Source: SURF-13 sp041695325 (lineage in GTDB: Bacteria; Pseudomonadota; Gammaproteobacteria; SURF-13). From it: a stretch of DNA of 6,000 nt. Location: assembly GCA_041695325.1 (NCBI GenBank), contig JBGFRC010000049.1:1-6000 (forward strand), read 5' to 3'. How positions within the stretch are numbered: the stretch's first letter is position 1; each line of letters begins with the position of its first letter. The notes beneath the pieces are model-generated. The model was not told the DNA's origin. It saw only the letters and a list, made by a program, of their open reading frames with translations, and searched no databases. Of this stretch, positions 1-5,961 are shown one piece after another. Both the position numbers and the translations under genes were made by a program.

Positions 1-299
<299 letters not shown>

Positions 300-381
300 T
301 TAATCAGAGACTTAGAAGCGGATTTAGACGGCTGCGAAAATTCTGCGAAAACTAGCCGCGAATTCTTCGGAGATTGTTCTT

Positions 382-896
382 TGAACCGCCCCGGTAATCG
401 TGGAGGCTTCCATAACTTAGTAAAATGGAGCCACTATGAGCAAATCGAAGAAATATTCATCGGAAACACGTGAACGAGCAGTACGCATTGTTCAAGAACA
501 GCGCAAGGAATATCCCTCGTTATGGGCGGCGGTTGAATCTCTGGCCCCGAAAGTGGGCTGCACGCCCCATACCCTGCTGGAATGGGTCAAAAAACATGAA
601 ATCGACACCGGCAAGCGGGATGGCCTGACCACCGAGGAGCGGGAGCGCATCAAGGCACTGGAGTGGGAGAACAAGGAACTGCGCCGCGCCAGTGAGATAT
701 TGAAGCTGGCCAGCGCGTTTTTCGCCCAGGCGGAGCTCGACCGCCTCAAACAGAAATGAGGGCATTTGTTGACCAGCACAGGCAAATGTTCGGGGTCGAG
801 CCGCTCTGCAAGGTGTTGCAAATCGCCCCATCCGGTTACTGGCAGCATGCCGCAAGACAAAAGAACCCCACTTTGCGCAGCGCCCGGGCGCGCCGG
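382..896 (+). mobile_element. IS3-family insertion sequence remnant, right side lost
   Basis: The left end appears to be at 382, where TGAACCGCCCCGG matches the kind of terminal sequence found on several IS3-family elements. It is followed after 54 bp by orfA and the start of orfB. Transposase homology stops near 896, so most of orfB, including the DDE catalytic core, and the right inverted repeat are missing. Flanking target duplication therefore cannot be tested. The element lies about 80 bp downstream of the tRNA. It is probably immobile unless helped in trans. Confidence 0.8.
436..759 (+). CDS. IS3-family transposase OrfA
   Basis: This 107-residue protein is the DNA-binding subunit of an IS3-type transposase and is of usual length. 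Residues ~8-60 form the helix-turn-helix region (YSSETRERAVRIV near the start, then LLEWVKK). Residues ~68-103 form a heptad-rich helix (LEWENKELRRASEILK), the leucine zipper used for multimerisation. Its stop codon overlaps the orfB start as ATGA at 756-759, with orfB in the -1 frame. That arrangement allows either re-initiation or a -1 frameshift to make the OrfAB fusion; I do not see a classic A6G slippery run. Since orfB is broken, OrfA alone cannot transpose the element. Confidence 0.92.
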   Translation: MSKSKKYSSETRERAVRIVQEQRKEYPSLWAAVESLAPKVGCTPHTLLEWVKKHEIDTGKRDGLTTEERERIKALEWENKELRRASEILKLASAFFAQAELDRLKQK

Positions 897-941
897 CGCT
901 CGCTTCGTTCGACCGCTTCTCGGTGCTGCAGTTTTCCCTGA
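756..941 (+). pseudogene. IS3-family transposase OrfB, N-terminal remnant
   Basis: The first ~47 residues (MRAFVDQHRQMFGVEPLC..., ending in RSARARR) match the usual N-terminus of IS3-family OrfB, including the LQIAPSGYW motif typical of this region. After about position 896 the reading continues as an unrelated arginine/serine-rich tail to a stop at 941. OrfB proteins normally run to roughly 270-300 residues and carry the DDE catalytic triad in the C-terminal rve domain, all of which is absent. The break is a deletion or recombination junction rather than a point stop, because no transposase-like sequence resumes in another frame downstream. Confidence 0.85.
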
Positions 942-1346
942 AGCAAACGAGGGATGAGCGGGCAGCCTCGGAAGGGCGCGCTCAGGTGTTGTGGTCGGGA
1001 GCATCGAGCCCGATAAAAGGCGTTCTGAATCAAGTAAAGTAAAGCAAAAAACCCACCCCGATCTATTTTCTTCTTCGGTGATCGAGGGCCTGTCGGAGCC
1101 AGAATATGGACGGCAAGAACCCGGGCCAGTAGTAGATGGAGGTGCGGAGACCGGCAATTTCAGGATCAGCATGCGGAGCCCTCCCGCCCATGTAGGCCAT
1201 CCAAGCAGACCCGCGTATCGGATCGGCAGAAGAGACCAACGATTCCGCTTACGGAATGTCCGCTGCCCACAATTCCTCTCGGCTAGCCAGTCCAGAAAGC
1301 GAGGCTAAACAAACAGTCAGCCTGCCACCACAGTCCCGATCACTAA
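897..1346. other. 450-bp stretch with no supportable gene
   Basis: This stretch lies between the broken IS3 element and the palindromic element. A 105-codon frame (991-1308) is open but has no recognisable domain, no good ribosome binding site and atypical composition. Base composition is more mixed than in the genes downstream, which fits decayed or imported intergenic DNA. I see no tRNA, no clear terminator and no further transposase motif on either strand. Confidence 0.6.
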
Positions 1347-1507
1347 CAGTTTGTTGAAAAAGGCCGTCTTGGTCTTTTTCAACCCGCTACGCCGCGGCGC
1401 ATGTCCGCGGCTCGCTCCATTTTTCAATCACTTGTGTGATTGAAAAATGGCGATCGGTCCCTCGATCGCATCGCAGTTTGTTGAAAAACGAGTTTTTCAA
1501 CAAACTG
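1347..1507. repeat. Palindromic MITE-like element with 15-bp terminal inverted repeats
   Basis: The ends are CAGTTTGTTGAAAAA (1347-1361) and its exact reverse complement (1493-1507). CTAA directly flanks both sides (1343-1346 and 1508-1511), which could be a 4-bp target duplication. Inside are four further foldbacks: 1353-1365 with 1371-1383 (13 bp with one G-U), GCCGCGG/CCGCGGC (1391-1397 with 1405-1411), a perfect 15-bp stem with loop TTGT (1417-1431 with 1436-1450), and a perfect 17-bp stem with a 2-base centre (1473-1489 with 1492-1508). It encodes no protein. A small non-autonomous transposon or REP/REPIN-like repeat is the best reading. Its first hairpin could also terminate transcription. 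Confidence 0.7.
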
Positions 1508-1516
1508 CTAAGGGGC

Positions 1517-1549
1517 TTGACTAATTAAACGATAATCATTATCATTCTC
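1517..1549 (+). promoter_or_regulatory. Fur-controlled sigma70-type promoter of the bfd operon
   Basis: A -35 box TTGACT (1517-1522) is followed after exactly 17 bp by a -10 box TATCAT (1540-1545). Overlapping the -10 region is GATAATCATTATCATTCTC (1531-1549), which matches the 19-bp Fur box, read in its reverse orientation, at 17 positions. It contains a perfect 6-1-6 core (GATAAT-C-ATTATC). Iron-loaded Fur bound here would block RNA polymerase, so the operon should be on in low iron. The position, 33 bp before the bfd start, fits the known iron-responsive role of Bfd. Confidence 0.9.
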
Positions 1550-1581
1550 ATCGGATTGAGGCACGTCGAGGAGCAGGAACG

Positions 1582-1779
1582 ATGTATGTCTGCATTTGTA
1601 ACGCCGTCACCGACAGTCAGATTCGGGAGGCGGTGTGCGAGGGGGTTTGCTCCCTCAAGCAGCTTTGCGCGTCCCTGGGCGTCGCCTCTCGTTGTGGCCG
1701 GTGTGCGGCCTACGCGCGCGAGGTGCTCCATGACGCGCTGAAGGCAGAGGCAGGCGGCGTCGAAGAGCGAGCCGCGTAA
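1582..1779 (+). CDS. bfd: Bacterioferritin-associated ferredoxin Bfd
   Basis: This 65-residue protein matches the small [2Fe-2S] ferredoxin family whose founding member passes electrons to bacterioferritin, reducing the stored ferric core so iron can leave. The cluster ligands are visible as C4-x-C6 near the start (MYVCICNAVTD) and C38-x-x-C41 (SRCGRC), the CxC-x31-CxxC spacing typical of Bfd. Additional cysteines at 19, 23 and 29 are not the usual ligands. The ATG at 1582 is preceded by AGGAG (1569-1573) and AGGAA (1575-1579). It is the first gene after the Fur box, so induction by iron starvation is expected. No bacterioferritin gene (bfr) is in the window. The last ~15 residues are a charged tail. 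Confidence 0.95.
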   Translation: MYVCICNAVTDSQIREAVCEGVCSLKQLCASLGVASRCGRCAAYAREVLHDALKAEAGGVEERAA

Positions 1780-1840
1780 CGTCGGGCGCCGACCTAAATC
1801 TGTCGCCTTAGAGATCAACAGGAGACCAACGCGACATCGC

Positions 1841-2026
1841 ATGACAAAGAGCGGCCAACAAGCGAACCAAACCGCTACCGCAGACTGCGGGTTCAGAGAG
1901 CGCCGCCCACAGCGGGTTTCGAGCCGAGTGCTGCTGTCCGAGGGGCGCGAGCTCATCATCGAGCATCGGGGGCGGGAGTACCGGCTGCGCGTGACCCAAA
2001 ACGGCAAGCTCATTCTCACGGCATGA
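1841..2026 (+). CDS. hemP: Hemin uptake protein HemP/HmuP
   Basis: This 61-residue protein carries the HemP domain at residues ~25-60: VSSRVLLSEGRELIIEH followed by GREYRLRVTQNGKLILT, a highly recognisable block. HemP/HmuP proteins sit in heme-uptake operons; in some bacteria (for example Bradyrhizobium and Burkholderia) they act as activators of the heme receptor gene. Residues 1-24 are polar and not conserved. The gene follows bfd by 61 bp, and its stop overlaps an ATG (ATGA, 2023-2026). The likely ribosome binding site GGAG (1821-1824) is rather far, about 16 bases, from the ATG; no nearer in-frame start exists. It is complete, unlike its neighbour exbB. Confidence 0.92.
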   Translation: MTKSGQQANQTATADCGFRERRPQRVSSRVLLSEGRELIIEHRGREYRLRVTQNGKLILTA

Positions 2027-2286
2027 TCGCCGATATGAGGCAGCCAACCGAAAGCCGAACCGGGTTAGGCCCGCGGATGGGCGAGGCGCTCATCATGACC
2101 GCCTTCGGCATCGCGGTCGCGGTGCCGGCGGTGCTCGGTTACAACTTCCTGAACCGCGCCAACCGCGTGATCCTGGCCTCACTCGACGGCTTCGCCTACG
2201 ACCTGCACGCCAACCTCACCACCGGCGCGAGGCTCCCCGCGAACGAGAAGGGCGTGGTCGCGCCGATGCGTCCGCGCAGCGGGTGA
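2023..2286 (+). pseudogene. exbB: ExbB C-terminal fragment, 5'-truncated
   Basis: From about residue 14 this 87-codon frame matches the C-terminus of ExbB, the TonB-complex proton-channel protein of the inner membrane. The third membrane helix is clear (GEALIMTAFGIAVAVPAVLG), with E21 and T26 at the places of the conserved Glu and Thr that line the ion path (E176 and T181 in E. coli). The tail YNFLNRANRVI...DGFAYDLHANLTTGARL is typical. Full ExbB has ~220-250 residues and three helices; helices 1 and 2 and the large cytoplasmic loop are absent. Residues 1-13 do not look like ExbB. The frame opens on an ATG overlapping the hemP stop, so it may be translated by coupling, but it should not make a working channel. 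Confidence 0.82.
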
Positions 2287-2290
2287 ACCC

Positions 2291-2692
2291 ATGGCATTCG
2301 GCAGATTCGACCAGGACGCCCACCAGCCCATGAGCGAGATCAACGTCACCCCGCTCGTGGACGTGATGCTGGTGCTGCTCGTGATCTTCATCGTGACCAC
2401 GCCGCTCTTCACCCACGCGGTGCGCATCAACTTGCCGCAGGCGGCGGCGCAACCCATGCCGCAAAAACCCGAGACCGTCACGCTCGCGATCGACGAGCGC
2501 GGCCTCGTGTACTGGAACCGCGAGCCGATCGCGCTGGCCGAGCTGCGCGCGCGCCTGGCGCAACCGGACGTGCGCCTGTACGCCGACAAGGCCCCGCGCT
2601 ACCAGGAGCTCGCCCAAGTGATGGCGGCGGCGCAGAACGCCGGTCTGCAGAAGATGGGCTTCATCACCGATCCGAACGGGGCGCCCCGTTGA
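2291..2692 (+). CDS. exbD: Biopolymer transport protein ExbD
   Basis: This 133-residue protein is a complete ExbD, the dimeric partner of ExbB that couples proton flow to TonB for outer-membrane import of siderophores, heme and cobalamin. A short cytoplasmic N-terminus contains MSEINVTPLVD, then a single helix at residues ~22-42 with the essential aspartate D24 (PLVDVMLVLLVIFIVTTPLF). The remainder is the periplasmic domain (LPQAAAQ..., VTLAIDERGLVYWN, ..., YADKAPRYQELAQVM..., GFITDP). It starts 4 bp after the exbB fragment stop, a normal exbB-exbD junction, and lacks a strong ribosome binding site, so translation was probably coupled to exbB. No tonB is in the window. Confidence 0.95.
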   Translation: MAFGRFDQDAHQPMSEINVTPLVDVMLVLLVIFIVTTPLFTHAVRINLPQAAAQPMPQKPETVTLAIDERGLVYWNREPIALAELRARLAQPDVRLYADKAPRYQELAQVMAAAQNAGLQKMGFITDPNGAPR

Positions 2693-2707
2693 TCCCGTTA
2701 CCACGAA

Positions 2708-2860
2708 GCGATGAAGGTGAACCGGACGCTGCCGACCGACGCCTGTCCGTAATCGATCCCGCCAGCCCGCGAGCCGCGCTCGCCAGCCAGCCGACAGCGG
2801 CAACCGGGAATGAGCCTGTTGCTGCGCGCCGGTGTCCGTTCCGAGCCCGAAGGAGGGAAA
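2708..2860 (+). promoter_or_regulatory. Possible degenerate cobalamin-riboswitch-like leader
   Basis: In the 172-bp gap before the chelatase-like gene, several short blocks occur in the order expected of a cobalamin riboswitch. They are GGTGAACCGG (2716-2725), GCTGCC (2728-2733) with a CCG-rich run leading to CTGT (2743-2746), CCAGCCA (2783-2789), CCGGGAA (2804-2810) and GAGCCCGAA (2843-2851) just before the ribosome binding site. A hairpin GCGAG/CTCGC lies at 2769-2783. The canonical CCCCGCAAC and GCCACTG blocks are imperfect and the 5' part is short. This could be a decayed switch or chance in GC-rich DNA. No promoter is evident within the gap. Confidence 0.28.
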
Positions 2861-2864
2861 GGCC

Positions 2865-4637
2865 ATGGATCAGCATCCAAGGAAAAGGCGCCTGCGAATA
2901 ATGCTTCGGATCTTCGATCCGGTCCTGGTCGCGGCCACGGTTCTGCCCGGCGCGCTGCTGTATGCCGTGCTTTGGAGTTCGGCCTTCGGCGCGACGGCGG
3001 CCGATCGCTATGGCGGCGAGCCGGCAGCGCGGGATGCGCGCGTCGGTTTTCTGGTCGCCGCGCCGGACCGGGGTTTTCAGGGCAACGAGGAGATCCGCGA
3101 TGCGGTCGAGGCGTTCGCGCGGCGGCACCACGCCGCGCTCGTGGTGGTGACGGACGAGCGCACGCGCGGGACGTTCGCCCGGGCGCTCGATGAGCTGACG
3201 GCTCGCGGCGCGCGCCGTATCGTCGTGTTGCCGCTCTTTTTATCGCCGAACGATCCGCGCCTGGACCGCGTGCGCGCCCTGATTGCGGAGCGCCACGATT
3301 CCGACATCACCCTTGCGTCCAGTTTCGGCGAGAGCTACCTCGCGGTCGAGGCATTGGCCGACCGGCTGCGCGCGCTCCCGGATCCCGAGGGCCGGCGCGT
3401 GATCGTCGCCGGCTACGGTGCCGATTCTCCCGACACACGGGCACGCCTGGAATCCGACTGGCAGCGGCTGGCGGAACACGCCGCCGCCGGCCTGCCCTTC
3501 GAGTCCGTGCGCGCTCTCGTGTGGTACGACGTTCCCCCAGCCCAGCGCGAGGCGCGCGGCCGCGAGATGCGCGCCGCAGTGGACCAAGCCGCGGCCGGCG
3601 GCGAGCACGTGGTGCTCGTGCCGTTTCATCTCGGCAGGAAGCTCGACAGCATGATGGCGTTCACCAACGAGCTGAAACGCATCGCTCCGGCGGACGTCGA
3701 GGTACTCGCCGAGGAGCCATTGCCGGCCCTGGCCGGTACCTGGATGGAACGCGAGGCTAACCGCGCCCTTCCGCTCGCGCCCGAGGACATCGGCGTCGTC
3801 GTCCTGGCGCACGGCTCCGATTACCACTGGAACGAGACCATGCGGCAGGCGGTCAAGCCGCTCGAGGCGCGCTACAAGATCGAGTACTGCTTCTCCATGG
3901 CCGACCCGCCGCTGATCGAGCGCGCAGTCCGAAGGCTGGAAGCCCGCGGCGTGCGCGCGCTCGTGATCGTGCGCGTCTTCGGCCTCAAGGACAGCTTCGA
4001 GCGCGATATCGAGCGCCTGTTCGGCCTCGATATCGAGACGCCACGCGCGGTGGAGGCGCATGCGATGCACGGGCACGAAGAGCATGACCACGACCACGTC
4101 GCCGGAGCGCCCGTGCGCATCCGCACGGCGGCGCGGGTCGCGAGCGCCGGGGGTATAGAGGATCACCCGTTGTTCGCGCAAGCGCTGCTCGAGCGCGCCC
4201 GCGCGCTCTCGACGGACCCGGCGCGCGAAACCGTGATCCTGACGGCGCACGGCGCCAAGGACGACGCGCGCAACGCGCGCTGGCTCGAGCTGCTGGAATC
4301 GCTCGCGCGCCAGATGCGCGCCCAGGGCGGCCAAAGGTTCCGCGCCATCCGCGTCGCCACCTGGCGCGAGGACTGGCTGGACAAGCGCGAGCCGTGGATC
4401 GCCGAGGTGCGCGCGATGGTCGAGGAGGCCACGCTCGACGGCGGGCGGGCACTCGTCATTCCGGCGCGCACCAACGCGCAAGGGCGGGAGCGCAGGTTCC
4501 TCGAGGGCCTGGACTTCGCGCTCGGCGAGGGCTTCGCCCCGCATCCGCTGTTCGCGCGCTGGGTCGAGGAGCAGATCGTCAAGGGCCAGCAGGCGTGGGC
4601 GACGCTGCCTTCGGCGAGCGCGGTGCACGCGCACTAA
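2865..4637 (+). CDS. Exported CbiX/SirB-like chelatase-repeat protein with His-rich loop
   Basis: This 590-residue protein resembles class II tetrapyrrole chelatases (CbiX/SirB), which insert Co or Fe into sirohydrochlorin. I see about four half-domain repeats: ~58-165, ~177-300, ~308-395 and ~454-570. The catalytic-type His is present in the third (VVVLAHGSD, H316) and fourth (VILTAHGAK, H462) repeats, but replaced in the first (FLVAAPDRG) and second (IVAGYGADS). Residues 399-411 are a His-rich loop (H399, 402, 404, 407, 409, 411). Unlike usual cytoplasmic CbiX, it begins with a basic segment and a hydrophobic stretch (~18-45) ending in ATA-AD, a signal peptide or membrane anchor. The ATG at 2865 is chosen over an in-frame GTG at 2832 because AGGAGGG (2851-2857) sits 7 bases before it. 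Function is inferred: metal or tetrapyrrole binding or chelation in the periplasm. Confidence 0.82.
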   Translation: MDQHPRKRRLRIMLRIFDPVLVAATVLPGALLYAVLWSSAFGATAADRYGGEPAARDARVGFLVAAPDRGFQGNEEIRDAVEAFARRHHAALVVVTDERTRGTFARALDELTARGARRIVVLPLFLSPNDPRLDRVRALIAERHDSDITLASSFGESYLAVEALADRLRALPDPEGRRVIVAGYGADSPDTRARLESDWQRLAEHAAAGLPFESVRALVWYDVPPAQREARGREMRAAVDQAAAGGEHVVLVPFHLGRKLDSMMAFTNELKRIAPADVEVLAEEPLPALAGTWMEREANRALPLAPEDIGVVVLAHGSDYHWNETMRQAVKPLEARYKIEYCFSMADPPLIERAVRRLEARGVRALVIVRVFGLKDSFERDIERLFGLDIETPRAVEAHAMHGHEEHDHDHVAGAPVRIRTAARVASAGGIEDHPLFAQALLERARALSTDPARETVILTAHGAKDDARNARWLELLESLARQMRAQGGQRFRAIRVATWREDWLDKREPWIAEVRAMVEEATLDGGRALVIPARTNAQGRERRFLEGLDFALGEGFAPHPLFARWVEEQIVKGQQAWATLPSASAVHAH

Positions 4638-4743
4638 ATCGCGCACGCCCGACCCCGGGGACGACGGCACCGTGAACGCGCAAGACCGAATCCAACTGGA
4701 GCCAGCTACCGAACCGCCGCGCTCGGACAGCTAGCCGCCGCTT

Positions 4744-4763
4744 TTCGCTATTGCGAAGGAGAT
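4744..4763 (+). promoter_or_regulatory. Strong ribosome binding site partly within a small hairpin
   Basis: AAGGAGAT (4756-4763) is a near-perfect Shine-Dalgarno sequence for the DUF2325 gene. Its first two bases fall in a small stem, TTCGC (4744-4748) with GCGAA (4753-4757), loop TATT, extendable by two G-U pairs over the GG. The stem is weak, so its regulatory meaning is doubtful, but it fixes the start codon at 4768. Confidence 0.5.
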
Positions 4764-4767
4764 CAAG

Positions 4768-5961
4768 ATGCACCAGCACGATCAAGCACAGCAGCGACCG
4801 GCGCGACGCCTGAAGCTGTGGGAGCTCAATCACCGTTTTCACTGCCTGGTGATCGGCACCTGCCTGACCATGAACGAGCTGCGCCGGCTGGCGCGCAAGG
4901 CCGGCATCAGCGTGGGCGCGAGGATGAGCGACTACGAGCTGCACCACAACTTCGTGCAGCTGGCGGGCAACCCGGTGTTCGCGGCGCGCGCGACGCACAA
5001 GTGGCTCGACCGGAAATTCGAAGGCACGCTCCGGCGTTTCAACGCCTGCAAGGACGTCGCGCAGCTCGAACCGCTCTGGGAGGAGGCAGCCGCGCAAGGC
5101 GAGATCGCCGGCGCCTTCTGGGCGCTCGTCACGCATCCGCTCACGGACCCGGAGCTTATGCAACGGGTATACGGCGAGGTGCACATGCTGTCGCACTTGG
5201 CGGGACGTGCGAACCACTCGGCCCGTCACGAGCTGATCGTACTTAAACGCCGCGTGGCCGAACTGGAGGAGGCCCAGGCGTGGACCGCCGAGGCCTCGCG
5301 CCTGCGCATCAAGGAGCTCGAGCAGCGCGCCGAGATGCTCGCCGAGCGCGCCCGGCGGGTCGACGTCCTCGAGCAGGATCTGGCGACGACATGGTCACGG
5401 CTCGCGGCGTTGGAAAACGGCGAGACGCTGGCGCACCTGCGCGCGGAGAAGGAGTCGCTGGCGAAAAAGCTCGACCAGGCCTTGCGGCGCGCGGAAAGCG
5501 CCGAGCGCGAGGCGCGCGAGTGGGCGGCGCTTGCGGTCGCGGAAGCCTGCGCCCCGGGCGTGCCGGCGGGCGCCGATCAGCCATTGCCACCGGACGCGGA
5601 AGAGCGCTGCCCCGCGAGCTGCGACGCGGTCGAGGCCGGCGATTGCCCCGGACCGGACCTGTGCGGGCGGCGCATCCTCTACGTCGGCGGGCGCAACCGC
5701 CAGGTCGCGCACTTCCGCGCGCTGGCGGCGCAACACAACGGCGAGCTGCTGCATCACGACGGCGGCCTGAGCGAGAGCACGACCCGCCTCGCGGCGATGG
5801 TCCAGCGCGTGGACGCGATCCTGTGCCCGATCGACTGCGTCAGCCACGACGCTTGTCTGCGGATCAAACACCTGTGCAAGCGCACGGCCAAGCCCTTCGT
5901 GCCGCTGCGCTCGGCCAGCCTCGCCTGTTTCGTGGAAGGCCTGCGCCAGGTGACGGCGTGA
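4768..5961 (+). CDS. DUF2325 domain protein with Cys/His-rich N-terminus and coiled coil
   Basis: This 397-residue protein has three parts. Residues ~16-155 form a helical N-terminal domain with H22, H25, C26, C32 and H59-H60, in motifs FHCLVIGTCLTMNELRRLA and DYELHHNFVQLAG that look conserved and could bind metal or heme. Residues ~155-256 are a long charged coiled coil. After a proline/cysteine-rich linker (C281, C285, C293, C299) comes a C-terminal DUF2325 domain (~303-392), starting ILYVGGRNRQ and containing the Cys cluster C353, C357, C363, C370 and C387. DUF2325 has no settled function; its GG-containing first strand suggests a Rossmann-like fold. There is no signal peptide, so it is probably cytoplasmic. 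AAGGAGAT (4756-4763) lies 4 bases before the ATG. It follows the chelatase-like gene by 130 bp. Confidence 0.85.
   Translation: MHQHDQAQQRPARRLKLWELNHRFHCLVIGTCLTMNELRRLARKAGISVGARMSDYELHHNFVQLAGNPVFAARATHKWLDRKFEGTLRRFNACKDVAQLEPLWEEAAAQGEIAGAFWALVTHPLTDPELMQRVYGEVHMLSHLAGRANHSARHELIVLKRRVAELEEAQAWTAEASRLRIKELEQRAEMLAERARRVDVLEQDLATTWSRLAALENGETLAHLRAEKESLAKKLDQALRRAESAEREAREWAALAVAEACAPGVPAGADQPLPPDAEERCPASCDAVEAGDCPGPDLCGRRILYVGGRNRQVAHFRALAAQHNGELLHHDGGLSESTTRLAAMVQRVDAILCPIDCVSHDACLRIKHLCKRTAKPFVPLRSASLACFVEGLRQVTA

Noticed and set aside
300..381. Rho-independent terminator after the tRNA
   Set aside because: Only weak foldbacks such as CGGCT/AGCCG with a long loop, and no T-run follows.
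492..1172. Long minus-strand frame opposite the IS3 genes
   Set aside because: It is antisense to orfA/orfB, crosses the IS breakpoint and has no family resemblance.
991..1308. 105-codon open frame in the anonymous region
   Set aside because: No recognisable domain, no convincing ribosome binding site and unusual composition; GC-rich DNA often has such frames.
2832..2864. Upstream GTG start adding 11 residues to the chelatase-like protein
   Set aside because: The strong AGGAGGG would then lie inside the coding region, and the extra residues precede an already complete basic n-region of the signal segment.
3240..4670. 476-codon minus-strand frame opposite the chelatase-like gene
   Set aside because: Shadow frame of a GC-rich gene; Arg/Ala/His-rich with no domain, while the plus strand shows clear motifs and a ribosome binding site.
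4579..5229. 216-codon minus-strand frame opposite the DUF2325 gene
   Set aside because: Antisense shadow of high-GC coding sequence; no recognisable motif or start signal.
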